DNA of 64,000 bases from Vibrio comitans (GTDB taxonomy: Bacteria; Pseudomonadota; Gammaproteobacteria; Enterobacterales; Vibrionaceae), in assembly GCA_024346835.1 (NCBI GenBank), contig AP024866.1, forward strand, positions 930,001 through 994,000, read 5' to 3'. Shown one piece after another: positions 8,263 through 16,627 of this stretch. The position numbers were made by a program, and so were the translations under genes. Within the stretch, counting starts at the first letter, position 1; each line of letters opens with the position of its first letter. Under the pieces are notes generated by a model. That model had not been told where the DNA came from and ran no database searches. It was given only the letters and a program-made list of their open reading frames with translations.

Positions 8263-10249
8263 TCGTCCCAAAAGGCGCCCAAGCTCTGTTGTAGATAGGC
8301 CGCAAAATACGATTGAGAAACAAGAGAGAATGATGCGCTGGTGGCGCGCTATTACCGCGTATTGCAGTCGGCCTATTCGCGCTTCTGTATGGCTTTATAA
8401 GCCGATGCTTTGGCGAATAAAATCCAAGGACGCGGGCTATCGATCGCTTAGTGAGGATCAACTAGATGCGCGGATACTTGAAATAAGACAGTCTTTGCTT
8501 CGTGAGGGCATGACCTTCAATTTAACCATAGAGTGCTTTGCTTTAATTAGAGAGGTTGCGGGCCGCGAGCTAGGTATGTGGCATTTTGATAGCCAAGTCC
8601 TAGGAGGGCTTAGCATACTTCATGGCACCATAGGTCAAATGCAAACGGGAGAAGGCAAGACGCTCACTGCTACCCTACCTGTTGCGGCAGCGGCACTTGC
8701 AGGCGTTCCTACCCATGTAGTGACGGTTAATGATTATTTAACCGAGCGCGATGCTAAGTTAATGACACCGGTTTATCAACGCTTGGGATTATCTGTTGGG
8801 ATAGTGATTCAGGGGCTACAAAGAGGAGAGCGTCAGCAACAATACGCCAGGGATATTGTTTATTGTACTAACAACGAACTCGCGTTTGACTACCTCAAAG
8901 ACAGCATTCAGCTCGGCCAATTCAATGACTCTTTGCAACTGCATGCCTTGCGCAGTTTGCCCAAGCGCGACTCGGTATTGGGCAATTTAATGCTACGGGG
9001 GCTGCATTTTGCGGTTGTTGATGAGGCTGATGGCGTGTTTATGGATGAAGCCACCACACCTTTGGTCATTTCGGGTGAAACCACCCCTCAGCAAGAGCAA
9101 TCTGAACTCTACTCTCAAGCCTATGGGCTGATTTCTCATTTACAGCAAGGACGTGACTTCTCTATTCACACTTCAATGCGCACAGTAGACATCTTGGCCA
9201 GTGGTGAAGAGCTAATACAGGCTAAGACTCAAAATCTAGGCCCTCTATGGCAAGCTCGAATCAGGCGCTTAGAATTGGCGAGACAAGCACTCACAGCCGA
9301 GCATTTGTTCATCAAAGACCAGCACTACCTAGTGGATGAGGGCAAGGTCGTCATTATTGATGAGCACACAGGACGAAGGATGCCAGATCGCACTTGGGAA
9401 AGAGGTCTTCATCAGTTAATTGAAATCAAAGAAGGCTGTGAGCTGAGTGACCCAAGAGAGACGCTCGCAAGTATTAGCTTCCAAAACTTTTTCCGCTATT
9501 ACCATCATTTATCAGGAATGACAGGCACAGCGGATGAGGTCAAAAGTGAATTTTGGCGAGTATATGGGCTACCAGTCGTTGATGTACCAACTCATAAAAA
9601 AAGCAAAAGGGTTCATTTGGGCACCACTATTTCAGCCAGTAATGAACAAAAGTGGCTAACAATAGTGGCCAAGATATCGGCCATTAGAAAGCAGAGCTCA
9701 CGCCCAATAATGGTGGGCACTCAGTCGTTAAAAGCTTCTGAAAGGTTAAGCAGTCTGCTGGCGGACAAAAACATTGAGCATCAAGTTTTAAACGCGCGCC
9801 AGGATCAAACTGAGGCTGAGGTCGTTGAGCAAGCAGGCCACAAGGGACGAGTCACCATAGCAACTAGCATGGCGGGAAGAGGCACGGACATTAAGCTTGA
9901 GTCTGAGGTCGAAGCACAAGGTGGACTACATGTAATCATCACAGGCTTGCATGACTCATCTCGAGTTGATAGGCAACTCGAGGGGCGTTCTGCCCGGCAA
10001 GGTGACCATGGAAGTGTTGAATATATCCTGTCACTGGAGGAAGAAATTATTACACAAGGTTGGAGAAAAGTTCTGCAGTTATTATTTTATGCGCCAATCC
10101 CCAAACCTTTGAAAAATAGATTATTGTTTAAGTGTATACGGCGTTGTCAGCATCATATCGAGAGACGGCAACAGCAAGCACGTAAACAACTTTTGCAACA
10201 TGATGAGCAGCAACAGGAAGTGTTGTCATTTTCCTCCCAACAGGTGTAA
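8255..10249 (+). CDS. Short SecA-like accessory translocase ATPase
   Basis: 664 residues, against about 900 for housekeeping SecA. Visible SecA motifs: Walker A TGEGKT (K135), Walker B VVDEAD (about 256-259) followed by GVFMDEATTPLVISG, the preprotein-crosslinking-domain stretch VDEGKVVIIDEHTGRRMPD, SGMTGTADEV, the NBD2 motif MAGRGTDIK (from M539), and QLEGRSARQGD (from Q574). The protein ends soon after the first long helix of the helical scaffold (ERRQQQARKQLLQHDEQQQE). The helical wing, two-helix finger region and C-terminal zinc-binding linker of normal SecA are therefore missing. Both ATPase lobes look complete, so this seems a specialised motor, not a decayed copy. It overlaps the M50-HlyD gene upstream by 8 bp and lies 2 bp from the adaptor gene downstream, which argues for a joint job in exporting a dedicated substrate. 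Confidence 0.88.
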   Translation: MFSRPKRRPSSVVDRPQNTIEKQERMMRWWRAITAYCSRPIRASVWLYKPMLWRIKSKDAGYRSLSEDQLDARILEIRQSLLREGMTFNLTIECFALIREVAGRELGMWHFDSQVLGGLSILHGTIGQMQTGEGKTLTATLPVAAAALAGVPTHVVTVNDYLTERDAKLMTPVYQRLGLSVGIVIQGLQRGERQQQYARDIVYCTNNELAFDYLKDSIQLGQFNDSLQLHALRSLPKRDSVLGNLMLRGLHFAVVDEADGVFMDEATTPLVISGETTPQQEQSELYSQAYGLISHLQQGRDFSIHTSMRTVDILASGEELIQAKTQNLGPLWQARIRRLELARQALTAEHLFIKDQHYLVDEGKVVIIDEHTGRRMPDRTWERGLHQLIEIKEGCELSDPRETLASISFQNFFRYYHHLSGMTGTADEVKSEFWRVYGLPVVDVPTHKKSKRVHLGTTISASNEQKWLTIVAKISAIRKQSSRPIMVGTQSLKASERLSSLLADKNIEHQVLNARQDQTEAEVVEQAGHKGRVTIATSMAGRGTDIKLESEVEAQGGLHVIITGLHDSSRVDRQLEGRSARQGDHGSVEYILSLEEEIITQGWRKVLQLLFYAPIPKPLKNRLLFKCIRRCQHHIERRQQQARKQLLQHDEQQQEVLSFSSQQV

Positions 10250-10251
10250 CA

Positions 10252-11025
10252 ATGAAAAAAATGCAAATAGCCCAATCGATGACATGGATAGCAGTAACTA
10301 TGATGGGTTCTTTGGTGGTAGGTACAGCCTCGGCCAATGATGAGATGCAAGACTTTGCTAGCGGTATTACGCCTTTAAGCTGCTTGCTAGAGCCTAGTTC
10401 AGACGTTGAGCTGAGTAGCGAAGTTCAGGGGGTGATCAAGGATCTTAAGGTCAACCGAGGCGACCGAATCAAAAAAGGGCAATTGGTTATGACCCTGAAC
10501 TCGACGTTAGAAGTTGCTGCAATCAATACCGTTAAGGCTAGGCTTGAGTTTGCAACCCGCAAGGTGGAGCGTAACGCGGATCTGTATCGAAAAAACCTGA
10601 TCTCTGAGAATGAGCAAGATGAGATGATCACAGAGCAGCGGTTAGCCTCTTATCAATTAAAAGAAGCTAAGGTTCGCCTCAGTCAAAGACAGACTCGAAG
10701 CCCAATCTCCGGTGTCGTTATTGAGCGAATTAAAGATCCAGGTGAATTTGTTGATGAACAACCTTTCTTACGCGTTGCGACCTTAAATCCAATGCATGCC
10801 GATGTTGTTCTCCCTGCTGAGCTGTATGGTCAGGTACAAAAAGGAGAGAGCGTCACACTATACAAGCTAGGTACGGACACTCCTTACCAAGGGAGGGTGA
10901 AGATTATTGATCCTATTATAGATGCCGCAAGTAATACCTTTGCGGTGACTGTGACCTTAAATAATGACGCAGGGGATCTCTCTGCCGGCTTACGTTGCAG
11001 AGCTGAGTTTGAAGATAAGAGCTAG
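10252..11025 (+). CDS. HlyD/RND-type periplasmic adaptor protein
   Basis: 257 residues with an N-terminal signal peptide (MKKMQIAQSMTWIAV... cleaved near TASA|NDE). It then has an adaptor core: a first lipoyl half (VELSSEVQGVIKDLKVNRGDRIKKGQ), an alpha-hairpin (about residues 80-140), the second half (TRSPISGVVIERIKDPGEFV), and a beta-barrel. It lacks the cytoplasmic and transmembrane parts of the two upstream HlyD-containing proteins, so it is expected to be a soluble or peripheral periplasmic component. It starts 2 bp after the SecA-like stop and is the last gene before a strong terminator. No RND pump or outer-membrane channel is encoded beside it, so its partner is presumably the locus itself or an unlinked TolC. 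Confidence 0.85.
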   Translation: MKKMQIAQSMTWIAVTMMGSLVVGTASANDEMQDFASGITPLSCLLEPSSDVELSSEVQGVIKDLKVNRGDRIKKGQLVMTLNSTLEVAAINTVKARLEFATRKVERNADLYRKNLISENEQDEMITEQRLASYQLKEAKVRLSQRQTRSPISGVVIERIKDPGEFVDEQPFLRVATLNPMHADVVLPAELYGQVQKGESVTLYKLGTDTPYQGRVKIIDPIIDAASNTFAVTVTLNNDAGDLSAGLRCRAEFEDKS

Positions 11026-11081
11026 CTTAGACTCTATGCATTCGACATTCTTATCATTGCGGCAATGGTATTGAAGGTACT

Positions 11082-11114
11082 AAAGCCAGTAAGTTCTACT
11101 TACTGGCTTTTTTG
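11082..11114 (+). terminator. Rho-independent terminator closing the secretion-like operon
   Basis: AAAGCCAGTAAG (11082-11093), a 5-nt loop, then CTTACTGGCTTT and a T-run. The A-run on the other side lets it also serve rlmF arriving on the minus strand. Confidence 0.85.
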
Positions 11115-11142
11115 TTGTTCGTGCGTGCGTGCAAGATGCTAG

Positions 11143-12093
11143 CTAATATCGCCAAGCAATAAATCGGCTGATTTTCTGTCCTTGGGACATTTCTACGACT
11201 TTAACTTGAGTTGCCCCTAAGGTACTGAGTAGCTTTTTCATCGGAGAGACATTCTCTTTTTTTGAAATGAGAGTACTAAACCAGCCCACCTGCTCTTTAA
11301 AAAGGACACTTTCTTGTGCCATATTTTTGATGAAAGCCTCTTCTCCCCCTGGGCACCATAGCTCTGCTTTTTGGCCGCCAAAGTTTAGCCCGCTTGATGA
11401 AGACTTAATGGTGTGGTTTTTGTTGTTCATAGCATTAGCGCCACGTTTAGCTCTATTCTTAGCGAGATTATCAGCCTTTCTTTTTGTCCCTTGCTCTGCC
11501 TCTTTTAGCGACTTGTGGAACGGAGGATTACACAGCGTGAGGTGATAGTACTCTCCCTCTTTAATGACACCTTTAAATATATTGGCTGCGTTTTTTTGCA
11601 AGCGCGGTGTAATCTTTTTTGATAGGTGAGGGTTCTGTCTTGCAATTTCAGTGGCTACTTTAATGGATACAGGATCTACATCTGAGGCGGTAAAGTGCCA
11701 CTGGTAGTCAGTAACGCCAATAATAGGGTAGATACAACTTGCCCCCGTGCCTATATCTAGAACATTGATGCTGGTATCTGAGCTGTCGAGTAGATCTGCC
11801 AAGCGATGAACGTAGTCAGCGCGTCCAGGAATAGGCGGACATAGATAACCCTTCGGAATGTCCCAGAACTTCACTTGATAATGGTGTGCAAGTAGAGCTT
11901 TGTTGAGAGTCAGTACTGCTTCAGGATCACTAAAGTCTACTGTTTGCTCTCCTCTCGGATTGAGGGTTACTTTGCTTTTCAATTCCGGAAGAGCTTTTAC
12001 CAATGCCGCAATATCGTATCGTCCGTGATGTTTATTTCGTGGATGAAGACCTGCTTTTAGAGATTTCGTTGACGGGGTTCTATTACTTTTCAT
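11143..12093 (-). CDS. rlmF: 23S rRNA (adenine1618-N6)-methyltransferase RlmF
   Basis: 316 residues, matching the RlmF (YbiN) family in length and sequence. It methylates N6 of A1618 in 23S rRNA using S-adenosylmethionine. Visible motifs are the conserved N-terminus KAGLHPRNKHHGRYD, the SAM-binding glycine loop VLDIGTGASCIYP (111-123) and the catalytic amino-methyltransferase tetrad NPPF (189-192). The start is an ATG at 12093 on the minus strand. The gene stands alone, converging on the secretion-like operon, with no sign of a shared function with it. Confidence 0.95.
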   Translation of the reverse strand: MKSNRTPSTKSLKAGLHPRNKHHGRYDIAALVKALPELKSKVTLNPRGEQTVDFSDPEAVLTLNKALLAHHYQVKFWDIPKGYLCPPIPGRADYVHRLADLLDSSDTSINVLDIGTGASCIYPIIGVTDYQWHFTASDVDPVSIKVATEIARQNPHLSKKITPRLQKNAANIFKGVIKEGEYYHLTLCNPPFHKSLKEAEQGTKRKADNLAKNRAKRGANAMNNKNHTIKSSSSGLNFGGQKAELWCPGGEEAFIKNMAQESVLFKEQVGWFSTLISKKENVSPMKKLLSTLGATQVKVVEMSQGQKISRFIAWRY

Positions 12094-12152
12094 CAGGATT
12101 CGATACTCGGTATTGGAGGTCAGTATTGCGGTGGCTACTTTAGCACAAGCTT

Positions 12153-12252
12153 ATACCAATCGTACTAAATAACCGGTCATTCTAACTTGTTAAAATGCTC
12201 TCGAACATTTTCCCAGCGCTATTTCTGATCACTTACTTAGTGTGATTGGTAT
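12153..12252. repeat. Interspersed palindromic repeat (ATACCAATC type)
   Basis: The arms at 12153-12172 (ATACCAATCGTACTAAATAA) and 12233-12252 (TTACTTAGTGTGATTGGTAT) are inverted copies matching at 17 of 20 positions. Between them is a smaller hairpin (AAAATG...CATTTT). This looks like the short non-coding palindromic element scattered through marine Vibrio and relatives. It occupies most of the spacer between rlmF and the EamA gene. Confidence 0.6.
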
Positions 12253-12358
12253 TAGACTAATGTTAGTCCATGCTGAATATTGTCATACAATTGGATTTAT
12301 TGGTTAAAGACTGATATCTTCGCGCGTCTTTGCCAACCTAGATTATTTTAGAGCATTT

Positions 12359-13237
12359 ATGCGCGCCAACTCGGTTACTCAAGCCATCCTATTATTGGTT
12401 TTCGCTAATTTTTTAGCGTCACTCTCTGATGTGTCACTTAAAGTGCTAAATGGAGAAGTGCCAACCTTTCAGTACGTCTTCATACGTCAGGTTATGAGTT
12501 TACTGATCATTGCACCGTTGTGGCTTCGTTTGCCAAGGCAGGAGCGTATGCAGGGGTGTGGAAAGATCAACTTTTGGCGCTCGCAGTTTATTTTGATTGG
12601 CAGTGGGTGCGCTATGGTAGCGATTACTCATTTAACCTTAGCAACGGCGAACGCGATGTTTTATGTCGCACCGTTAATGATGCTGCCTTTGTCGATCATC
12701 TTCCTTAAAGAGATGCCTCCACTGAAGAAGGTGATAGCAACCGGTATTGGCTTTATTGGTGTGCTGGTGGTGTTAAGACCAGAGCATTTCCATTGGGCTG
12801 CGATTATTGCCTTGGGTAGCGCTCTGGCGATGGCAGTCGGTAATATTTTGATTAAGCGCTTGCCGGCATCTCAGTCGGTGGTCTCGACACTGTTTTGGAC
12901 TACGGCTTTGACGATTCCTGGCGCCTTCTTACTGGCACTGCCTAATTGGGGCACTATAGAATTACGTCACCTGTTCTGGATCTTGGCAATCAACTTTTTT
13001 GTATTGAGCTATCACGCGTTGGTGGTTGTGGCTTATAAAAAGGCGCCCGCAAGTCAAATAGCCCTCGCAGAATATTCTGGCCTAGTATTCGTTACTCTGT
13101 TTGGGATCATGTGGTTTGATGAGATCCCTGACGTATTGACCATCATGGGCATTGCTATGATTGTGGTTCCATTAATGCCAATCCGTTGGCGTAAAAGCAA
13201 AAAGCAGACCGAAATGGCTACGGACATCGCTACCTAA
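12359..13237 (+). CDS. EamA/DMT-family transporter
   Basis: 292 residues with about ten hydrophobic segments in two repeated halves, the layout of drug/metabolite transporters (EamA, RhaT-like). Examples are the N-terminal ILLLVFANFLASLSDVSLKVL and the mid-protein IGFIGVLVVLRPEHFHWAAI, a typical end of the first EamA repeat. The substrate cannot be read from the sequence; relatives export amino acids or metabolites. The start is the ATG at 12359. The gene converges on the XRE-cupin regulator with only 7 bp between stops. Confidence 0.88.
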   Translation: MRANSVTQAILLLVFANFLASLSDVSLKVLNGEVPTFQYVFIRQVMSLLIIAPLWLRLPRQERMQGCGKINFWRSQFILIGSGCAMVAITHLTLATANAMFYVAPLMMLPLSIIFLKEMPPLKKVIATGIGFIGVLVVLRPEHFHWAAIIALGSALAMAVGNILIKRLPASQSVVSTLFWTTALTIPGAFLLALPNWGTIELRHLFWILAINFFVLSYHALVVVAYKKAPASQIALAEYSGLVFVTLFGIMWFDEIPDVLTIMGIAMIVVPLMPIRWRKSKKQTEMATDIAT

Positions 13238-13244
13238 ATTAAGG

Positions 13245-13790
13245 TTATGGGTAATACACAATATTTTGAAAGCGCACGGTTTCAGTAATGGCCTTATAGC
13301 TGTGCGCTTGGTCTGCAAAAAATCGAACACATTCTCCTTGTTTTAACGGGTGCCACTCTCCGTCGAACAACATAGCTAACTCTCCCGATAAAACGACTAT
13401 ATGCTCAATCACACCGTGGCTGTGAGGCGCAGAGTCTTGCTGGTGAAAGTCTGTTAGTTGTATCTCAAACATCTCGAACTGAGTATCTTCTTGATAGCCA
13501 AACAGCGTATCAACCTTCATCTTACTATCGTTGGGAAAGGCTTGATTGTGCTGACGTAGTGCTTTGCTTGTAGCAAAGAAAGAGGAGAAGGACACTTCTA
13601 ATCCGCTGGCGATTTGCCAAAGTTTGTTAATGGTAGGGCTCGATTCTCCTCTTTCAATCTGCCCGAGCATTGCCTTAGACACACCAGTGAGTTTTGCTGC
13701 AGCGTCGAGGCTAAGTTGCTTGTCTTGACGGATTGATTTTAATTTATTTCCCACTTGCTGCTTAAATAGCTGTTCTGACACTTTAACCAC
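13245..13790 (-). CDS. XRE-family regulator with C-terminal cupin domain
   Basis: 181 residues. The N-terminal helix-turn-helix (about 10-65: IRQDKQLSLDAAAKLTGVSKAMLGQIERGESSPTINKL, shown as consecutive parts) is of the Cro/CI type. The C-terminal half (about 110-180) is a cupin with HSHGVIEHIVVLSGELAMLFDGEW-like metal or ligand-binding strands. This architecture is typical of local regulators of a transporter or catabolic gene that sense a small molecule in the cupin. It is divergent from the BenE-type transporter, and the 118-bp gap between them carries an inverted repeat expected to be its operator, so it probably represses that gene and itself. Confidence 0.9.
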   Translation of the reverse strand: MVKVSEQLFKQQVGNKLKSIRQDKQLSLDAAAKLTGVSKAMLGQIERGESSPTINKLWQIASGLEVSFSSFFATSKALRQHNQAFPNDSKMKVDTLFGYQEDTQFEMFEIQLTDFHQQDSAPHSHGVIEHIVVLSGELAMLFDGEWHPLKQGECVRFFADQAHSYKAITETVRFQNIVYYP

Positions 13791-13833
13791 ACTTGATTAT
13801 TCTGCTTATGGATTTAGTTTAAGGCTGTACGTT

Positions 13834-13879
13834 ATAGCGCACAAGTGCTATGTTTTGATTTGTGCGCTATTACGCACAA
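13834..13879. promoter_or_regulatory. Probable operator of the XRE-cupin regulator
   Basis: A perfect 11-bp inverted repeat, ATAGCGCACAA (13834-13844) and TTGTGCGCTAT (13860-13870), plus a third partial copy CGCACAA (13873-13879). It lies in the divergent gap between the regulator and the BenE-type transporter, 30-75 bp before the transporter start, where a repressor would act. Confidence 0.65.
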
Positions 13880-13908
13880 GGATACCATCAAAGGAAAGGA
13901 CAAGCGGC

Positions 13909-15099
13909 ATGCAGATAAGTCGTCAGTACGGGCAAAAGTTTCACAGCTTCTTTAATCTTTCTCATATTACAGCTGGATTTATCGCGGTGCTGGTTGGCTA
14001 TACCAGTTCAGCGGTCATTATTTTCCAAGCGGCTAATGTGGCGGGTGCTAACGCTGAGCAAATCAGTTCATGGTTGTGGGCGCTAGGGGTGGGCATGGCG
14101 GTGACTACCATAGGCTTATCGCTATTCTATAAGACCCCGATATTAACAGCATGGTCGACACCAGGGGCCGCACTGCTGGCAACCTCACTTGATGGCGTTA
14201 GCCTTAATCAAGCGATAGGGGTATTTCTGTTCTCATCCACCTTAATACTGGTGTGCGGTTTAACGGGTTGGTTCGAAAAGCTCACAAAGCATATTCCAAG
14301 TTCCATCGCCTCAGCCATGTTGGCCGGAGTGTTACTTCAATTTGGTCTAAATGTGTTTACTGGAATCGCAATCGATCCGCTACTCGTAGGATGCATGCTT
14401 GTTGGTTATCTGATTCTAAAGCGGTTTGTTCCTCTATATACCATCCCATTGGTACTGCTCATTGGAGTCGTAGTCAGCTTGGGTCAGGATTCGTTAAGGC
14501 TGGATGGTATTGATTTAGAGATGGCATCTCCGGTTTGGATCGCACCTGAGTTTTCTCTATCTGCTGTTATAGGTATCGGGATCCCGCTATTTGTCGTCAC
14601 CATGGCCTCACAAAATGTCCCCGGTATTGCCGTTTTAAGAGCGAATGGCTATCAAACACCATCATCTCCACTTATCTCAACAACAGGAGTGATGGGTGTG
14701 CTGATGGCACCTTTTGGTGGCTTCGCGTTTAACCTTGCAGCAATTACTGCTGCTATCTGTATGGGAAAAGAAGCGGGTGAAGATCCTAAAACACGCTATA
14801 TGGCATCGATATGGGCGGGCTTGTTTTATCTGCTAACAGGGCTATTTGCTGCAACGGTCGCGACGCTGTTTTCCGTTTTTCCTCAAACTTTAGTATTTAC
14901 CATTGCAGGGTTAGCTTTGGTGGGAACCATAGGCAATAGCCTTGCTATCGCGCTGAATGATGCAACAGAGAGAGAGCCTGCCTTGCTTACGTTCTTGATG
15001 ACGGCATCGGGCGTGTCAATTATGGGTATAGGTAGCGCTTTTTGGGGATTGTTGTTAGGTATTGCCGCTTACGCACTTTCTTCAGCAAGTCGGCGTTAA
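13909..15099 (+). CDS. BenE-family benzoate/H+ symporter-like transporter
   Basis: 396 residues and about 11-12 membrane segments, resembling the BenE (benzoate membrane transport) family: WSTPGAALLATSLDGVSLNQAIGVF early, TMASQNVPGIAVLRANGYQTP in the middle, and the Gly-rich GGFAFNLAAITAAICMGKEA. BenE proteins carry aromatic acids with protons, but no benzoate-degradation genes are nearby, so the true substrate is uncertain. The start is the ATG at 13909 with AAAGGAAAGGA upstream; an in-frame TTG at 13855 lies inside the operator and is unlikely. Control by the divergent XRE-cupin protein is inferred. Confidence 0.88.
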   Translation: MQISRQYGQKFHSFFNLSHITAGFIAVLVGYTSSAVIIFQAANVAGANAEQISSWLWALGVGMAVTTIGLSLFYKTPILTAWSTPGAALLATSLDGVSLNQAIGVFLFSSTLILVCGLTGWFEKLTKHIPSSIASAMLAGVLLQFGLNVFTGIAIDPLLVGCMLVGYLILKRFVPLYTIPLVLLIGVVVSLGQDSLRLDGIDLEMASPVWIAPEFSLSAVIGIGIPLFVVTMASQNVPGIAVLRANGYQTPSSPLISTTGVMGVLMAPFGGFAFNLAAITAAICMGKEAGEDPKTRYMASIWAGLFYLLTGLFAATVATLFSVFPQTLVFTIAGLALVGTIGNSLAIALNDATEREPALLTFLMTASGVSIMGIGSAFWGLLLGIAAYALSSASRR

Positions 15100-15144
15100 T
15101 ATGCCTAGAATTGAATGAGTTATGGATAATTTACACAAGGATTG

Positions 15145-15618
15145 ATGGTGTTGAAAAAAGTATTGTTATTGGTTACCCATATTGTTGCAATTGGCTTTGG
15201 TTTTGCCCTTGGTATATACGCATTGCCGATTTTGACAGCGCCCCCGGCACCAACGGAACAGATTATTCAGCATTTCGATAAGGCTGAGTTTACGGCAACC
15301 TTTGATAAAGAGCGTCAAGACAGCGATTTTTTTCATTGGGGAGAAGGAAAAGTGATGCTTAGCGCAGAGCAAATCTCCTTTGTAGGTGAACTCGCGCCTG
15401 GTCCTGATTATAAACTGTATCTGTCTCCAGAATATGTGGAAACAGAAGCAAAATTCAACCAATTAAAATCGCAGATGGTTCAAGTCGGTGACGTAAAAAG
15501 CTTCAACGGCTTTAGTCTTACTCTTGATAAGACTATCGACCTTGAAGATTACACCACGGTGATTATTTGGTGTGAAAGCTTTGGTGAATTTATTACGTCC
15601 GCCAGATACAGAGAATAG
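15145..15618 (+). CDS. DM13-domain protein, membrane-anchored
   Basis: 157 residues. An N-terminal hydrophobic anchor or signal (VLLLVTHIVAIGFGFALGIYAL) is followed by a DM13 domain: FHWGEGKVMLSAEQISFVGELAPGPDYKLYLSP (in parts), then VGDVKSFNGFSLTL and a final VIIWCESFGEFITSARY. DM13 domains carry an essential Cys, here in WCESF, and are proposed to act in redox or electron-transfer roles; the function is not established. Start is ATG 15145 with AAGG upstream. It follows the BenE-type gene by 45 bp and may be cotranscribed. Confidence 0.85.
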   Translation: MVLKKVLLLVTHIVAIGFGFALGIYALPILTAPPAPTEQIIQHFDKAEFTATFDKERQDSDFFHWGEGKVMLSAEQISFVGELAPGPDYKLYLSPEYVETEAKFNQLKSQMVQVGDVKSFNGFSLTLDKTIDLEDYTTVIIWCESFGEFITSARYRE

Positions 15619-15627
15619 GGCTTCAGA

Positions 15628-15652
15628 TTTCCCCCTGAATGTCAGGGGGAAA
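15628..15652. terminator. Stem-loop between convergent genes
   Basis: TTTCCCCCTGA, loop ATG, TCAGGGGGAAA: a perfect 11-bp stem between the DM13 gene and the opposing orphan membrane protein. Neither side has a good T-run, so termination activity is less sure than the structure. Confidence 0.5.
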
Positions 15653-15661
15653 TGCCAGTGA

Positions 15662-16555
15662 TTAAATAGGAGATAGACGTTTAATTAGGCTCCAATACAG
15701 GTTTTTCAGCAGTAATAAAAAGCCTATGGGGATCAAAATGGTTTTTAGCGTGAACATGGCAATCAAGGTGAGTAGATTGATCACTAAAGACTCTGTTTTT
15801 TCCTGAAGTTCATCGAAGCTTTTCTGCATTTCTTGCTTGGTTTGTTCAAAACCACTGGTCATGTTGTTCCATGTTCTTTTCGCACTTCCCAGTAGGCTGT
15901 CATCCTCTTCATATTGTGATGCCTTTCCATCAATAAGCTCTTGATTAAATTGATGCAGATCCGTTGCAATAAAGTCGGTTTGCTGGGTGATCTGCTCAGT
16001 TTGCTCATTCAAAAATAAGGTATCGACCAAACTGTTGAGCAGTAGCGTGCCGACCAGTAAGAATCGAGTTAAACAAAGGATAAAAAATAGCGGCTGTGTG
16101 TATTTTAAGAATCTGGTGAGTGGAGAGAACCATAGGGTCACGAGATAAGTTAATGCGCTAAAGGCAATGATGATGTTGACTAGCTTTGCCGCGAACACAT
16201 CGAGCAATATTTTCTGTAGACCCAGTGAGGCTAGTGCTGTAGTGAGCACGGTAGATGTTGACTGCAATATTTCTGTAGCAGGAGATAATATTTCACCCAC
16301 GCTCACGGTTAGAAACGGCACGCTGATTTCTGTACCTTTTAGCATAGAGATCACCGCATGAATACTGCGCACTGATGCAAAGGCAACCACGCCTTGTTCG
16401 ATGGATTCATCAAGCTTAATGTCCGCATAATGATCCGCTAAGTTAAGCACAGCGCCGACTGTGAGAAGCAAGGTAATCACTGTAAGTAACAGTCGATTAG
16501 ATTTTGGTGAAGAAGGCGCCGGTAGCGCGTCGTTTGATGTGGTTAACTGACTCAT
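15662..16555 (-). CDS. Orphan integral membrane protein, unknown function
   Basis: 297 residues that I do not recognise. There is an N-terminal membrane segment (LLLTVITLLLTVGAVLNLA), two or three central ones (LVNIIIAFSALTYLVTLWF; LFFILCLTRFLLVGTLLL), a soluble charged stretch with coiled-coil character (about 190-250, TKQEMQKSFDELQEKTESL), and a C-terminal pair (LLTLIAMFTLKTILIPIGFLLLL, in parts). No catalytic motif is visible. It is transcribed from the minus strand alone, 72 bp from the aldo-keto reductase end. It is a real gene by codon use and clean start (ATG at 16555), but its role is open. Confidence 0.75.
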   Translation of the reverse strand: MSQLTTSNDALPAPSSPKSNRLLLTVITLLLTVGAVLNLADHYADIKLDESIEQGVVAFASVRSIHAVISMLKGTEISVPFLTVSVGEILSPATEILQSTSTVLTTALASLGLQKILLDVFAAKLVNIIIAFSALTYLVTLWFSPLTRFLKYTQPLFFILCLTRFLLVGTLLLNSLVDTLFLNEQTEQITQQTDFIATDLHQFNQELIDGKASQYEEDDSLLGSAKRTWNNMTSGFEQTKQEMQKSFDELQEKTESLVINLLTLIAMFTLKTILIPIGFLLLLKNLYWSLIKRLSPI

Positions 16556-16627
16556 TTAGATTAGCTCAGTAAAAGGCTGGAACTCTCTGTTGGGTTGTTT
16601 ATGCGAGAACCCAGCCTTGTTCGTTGA

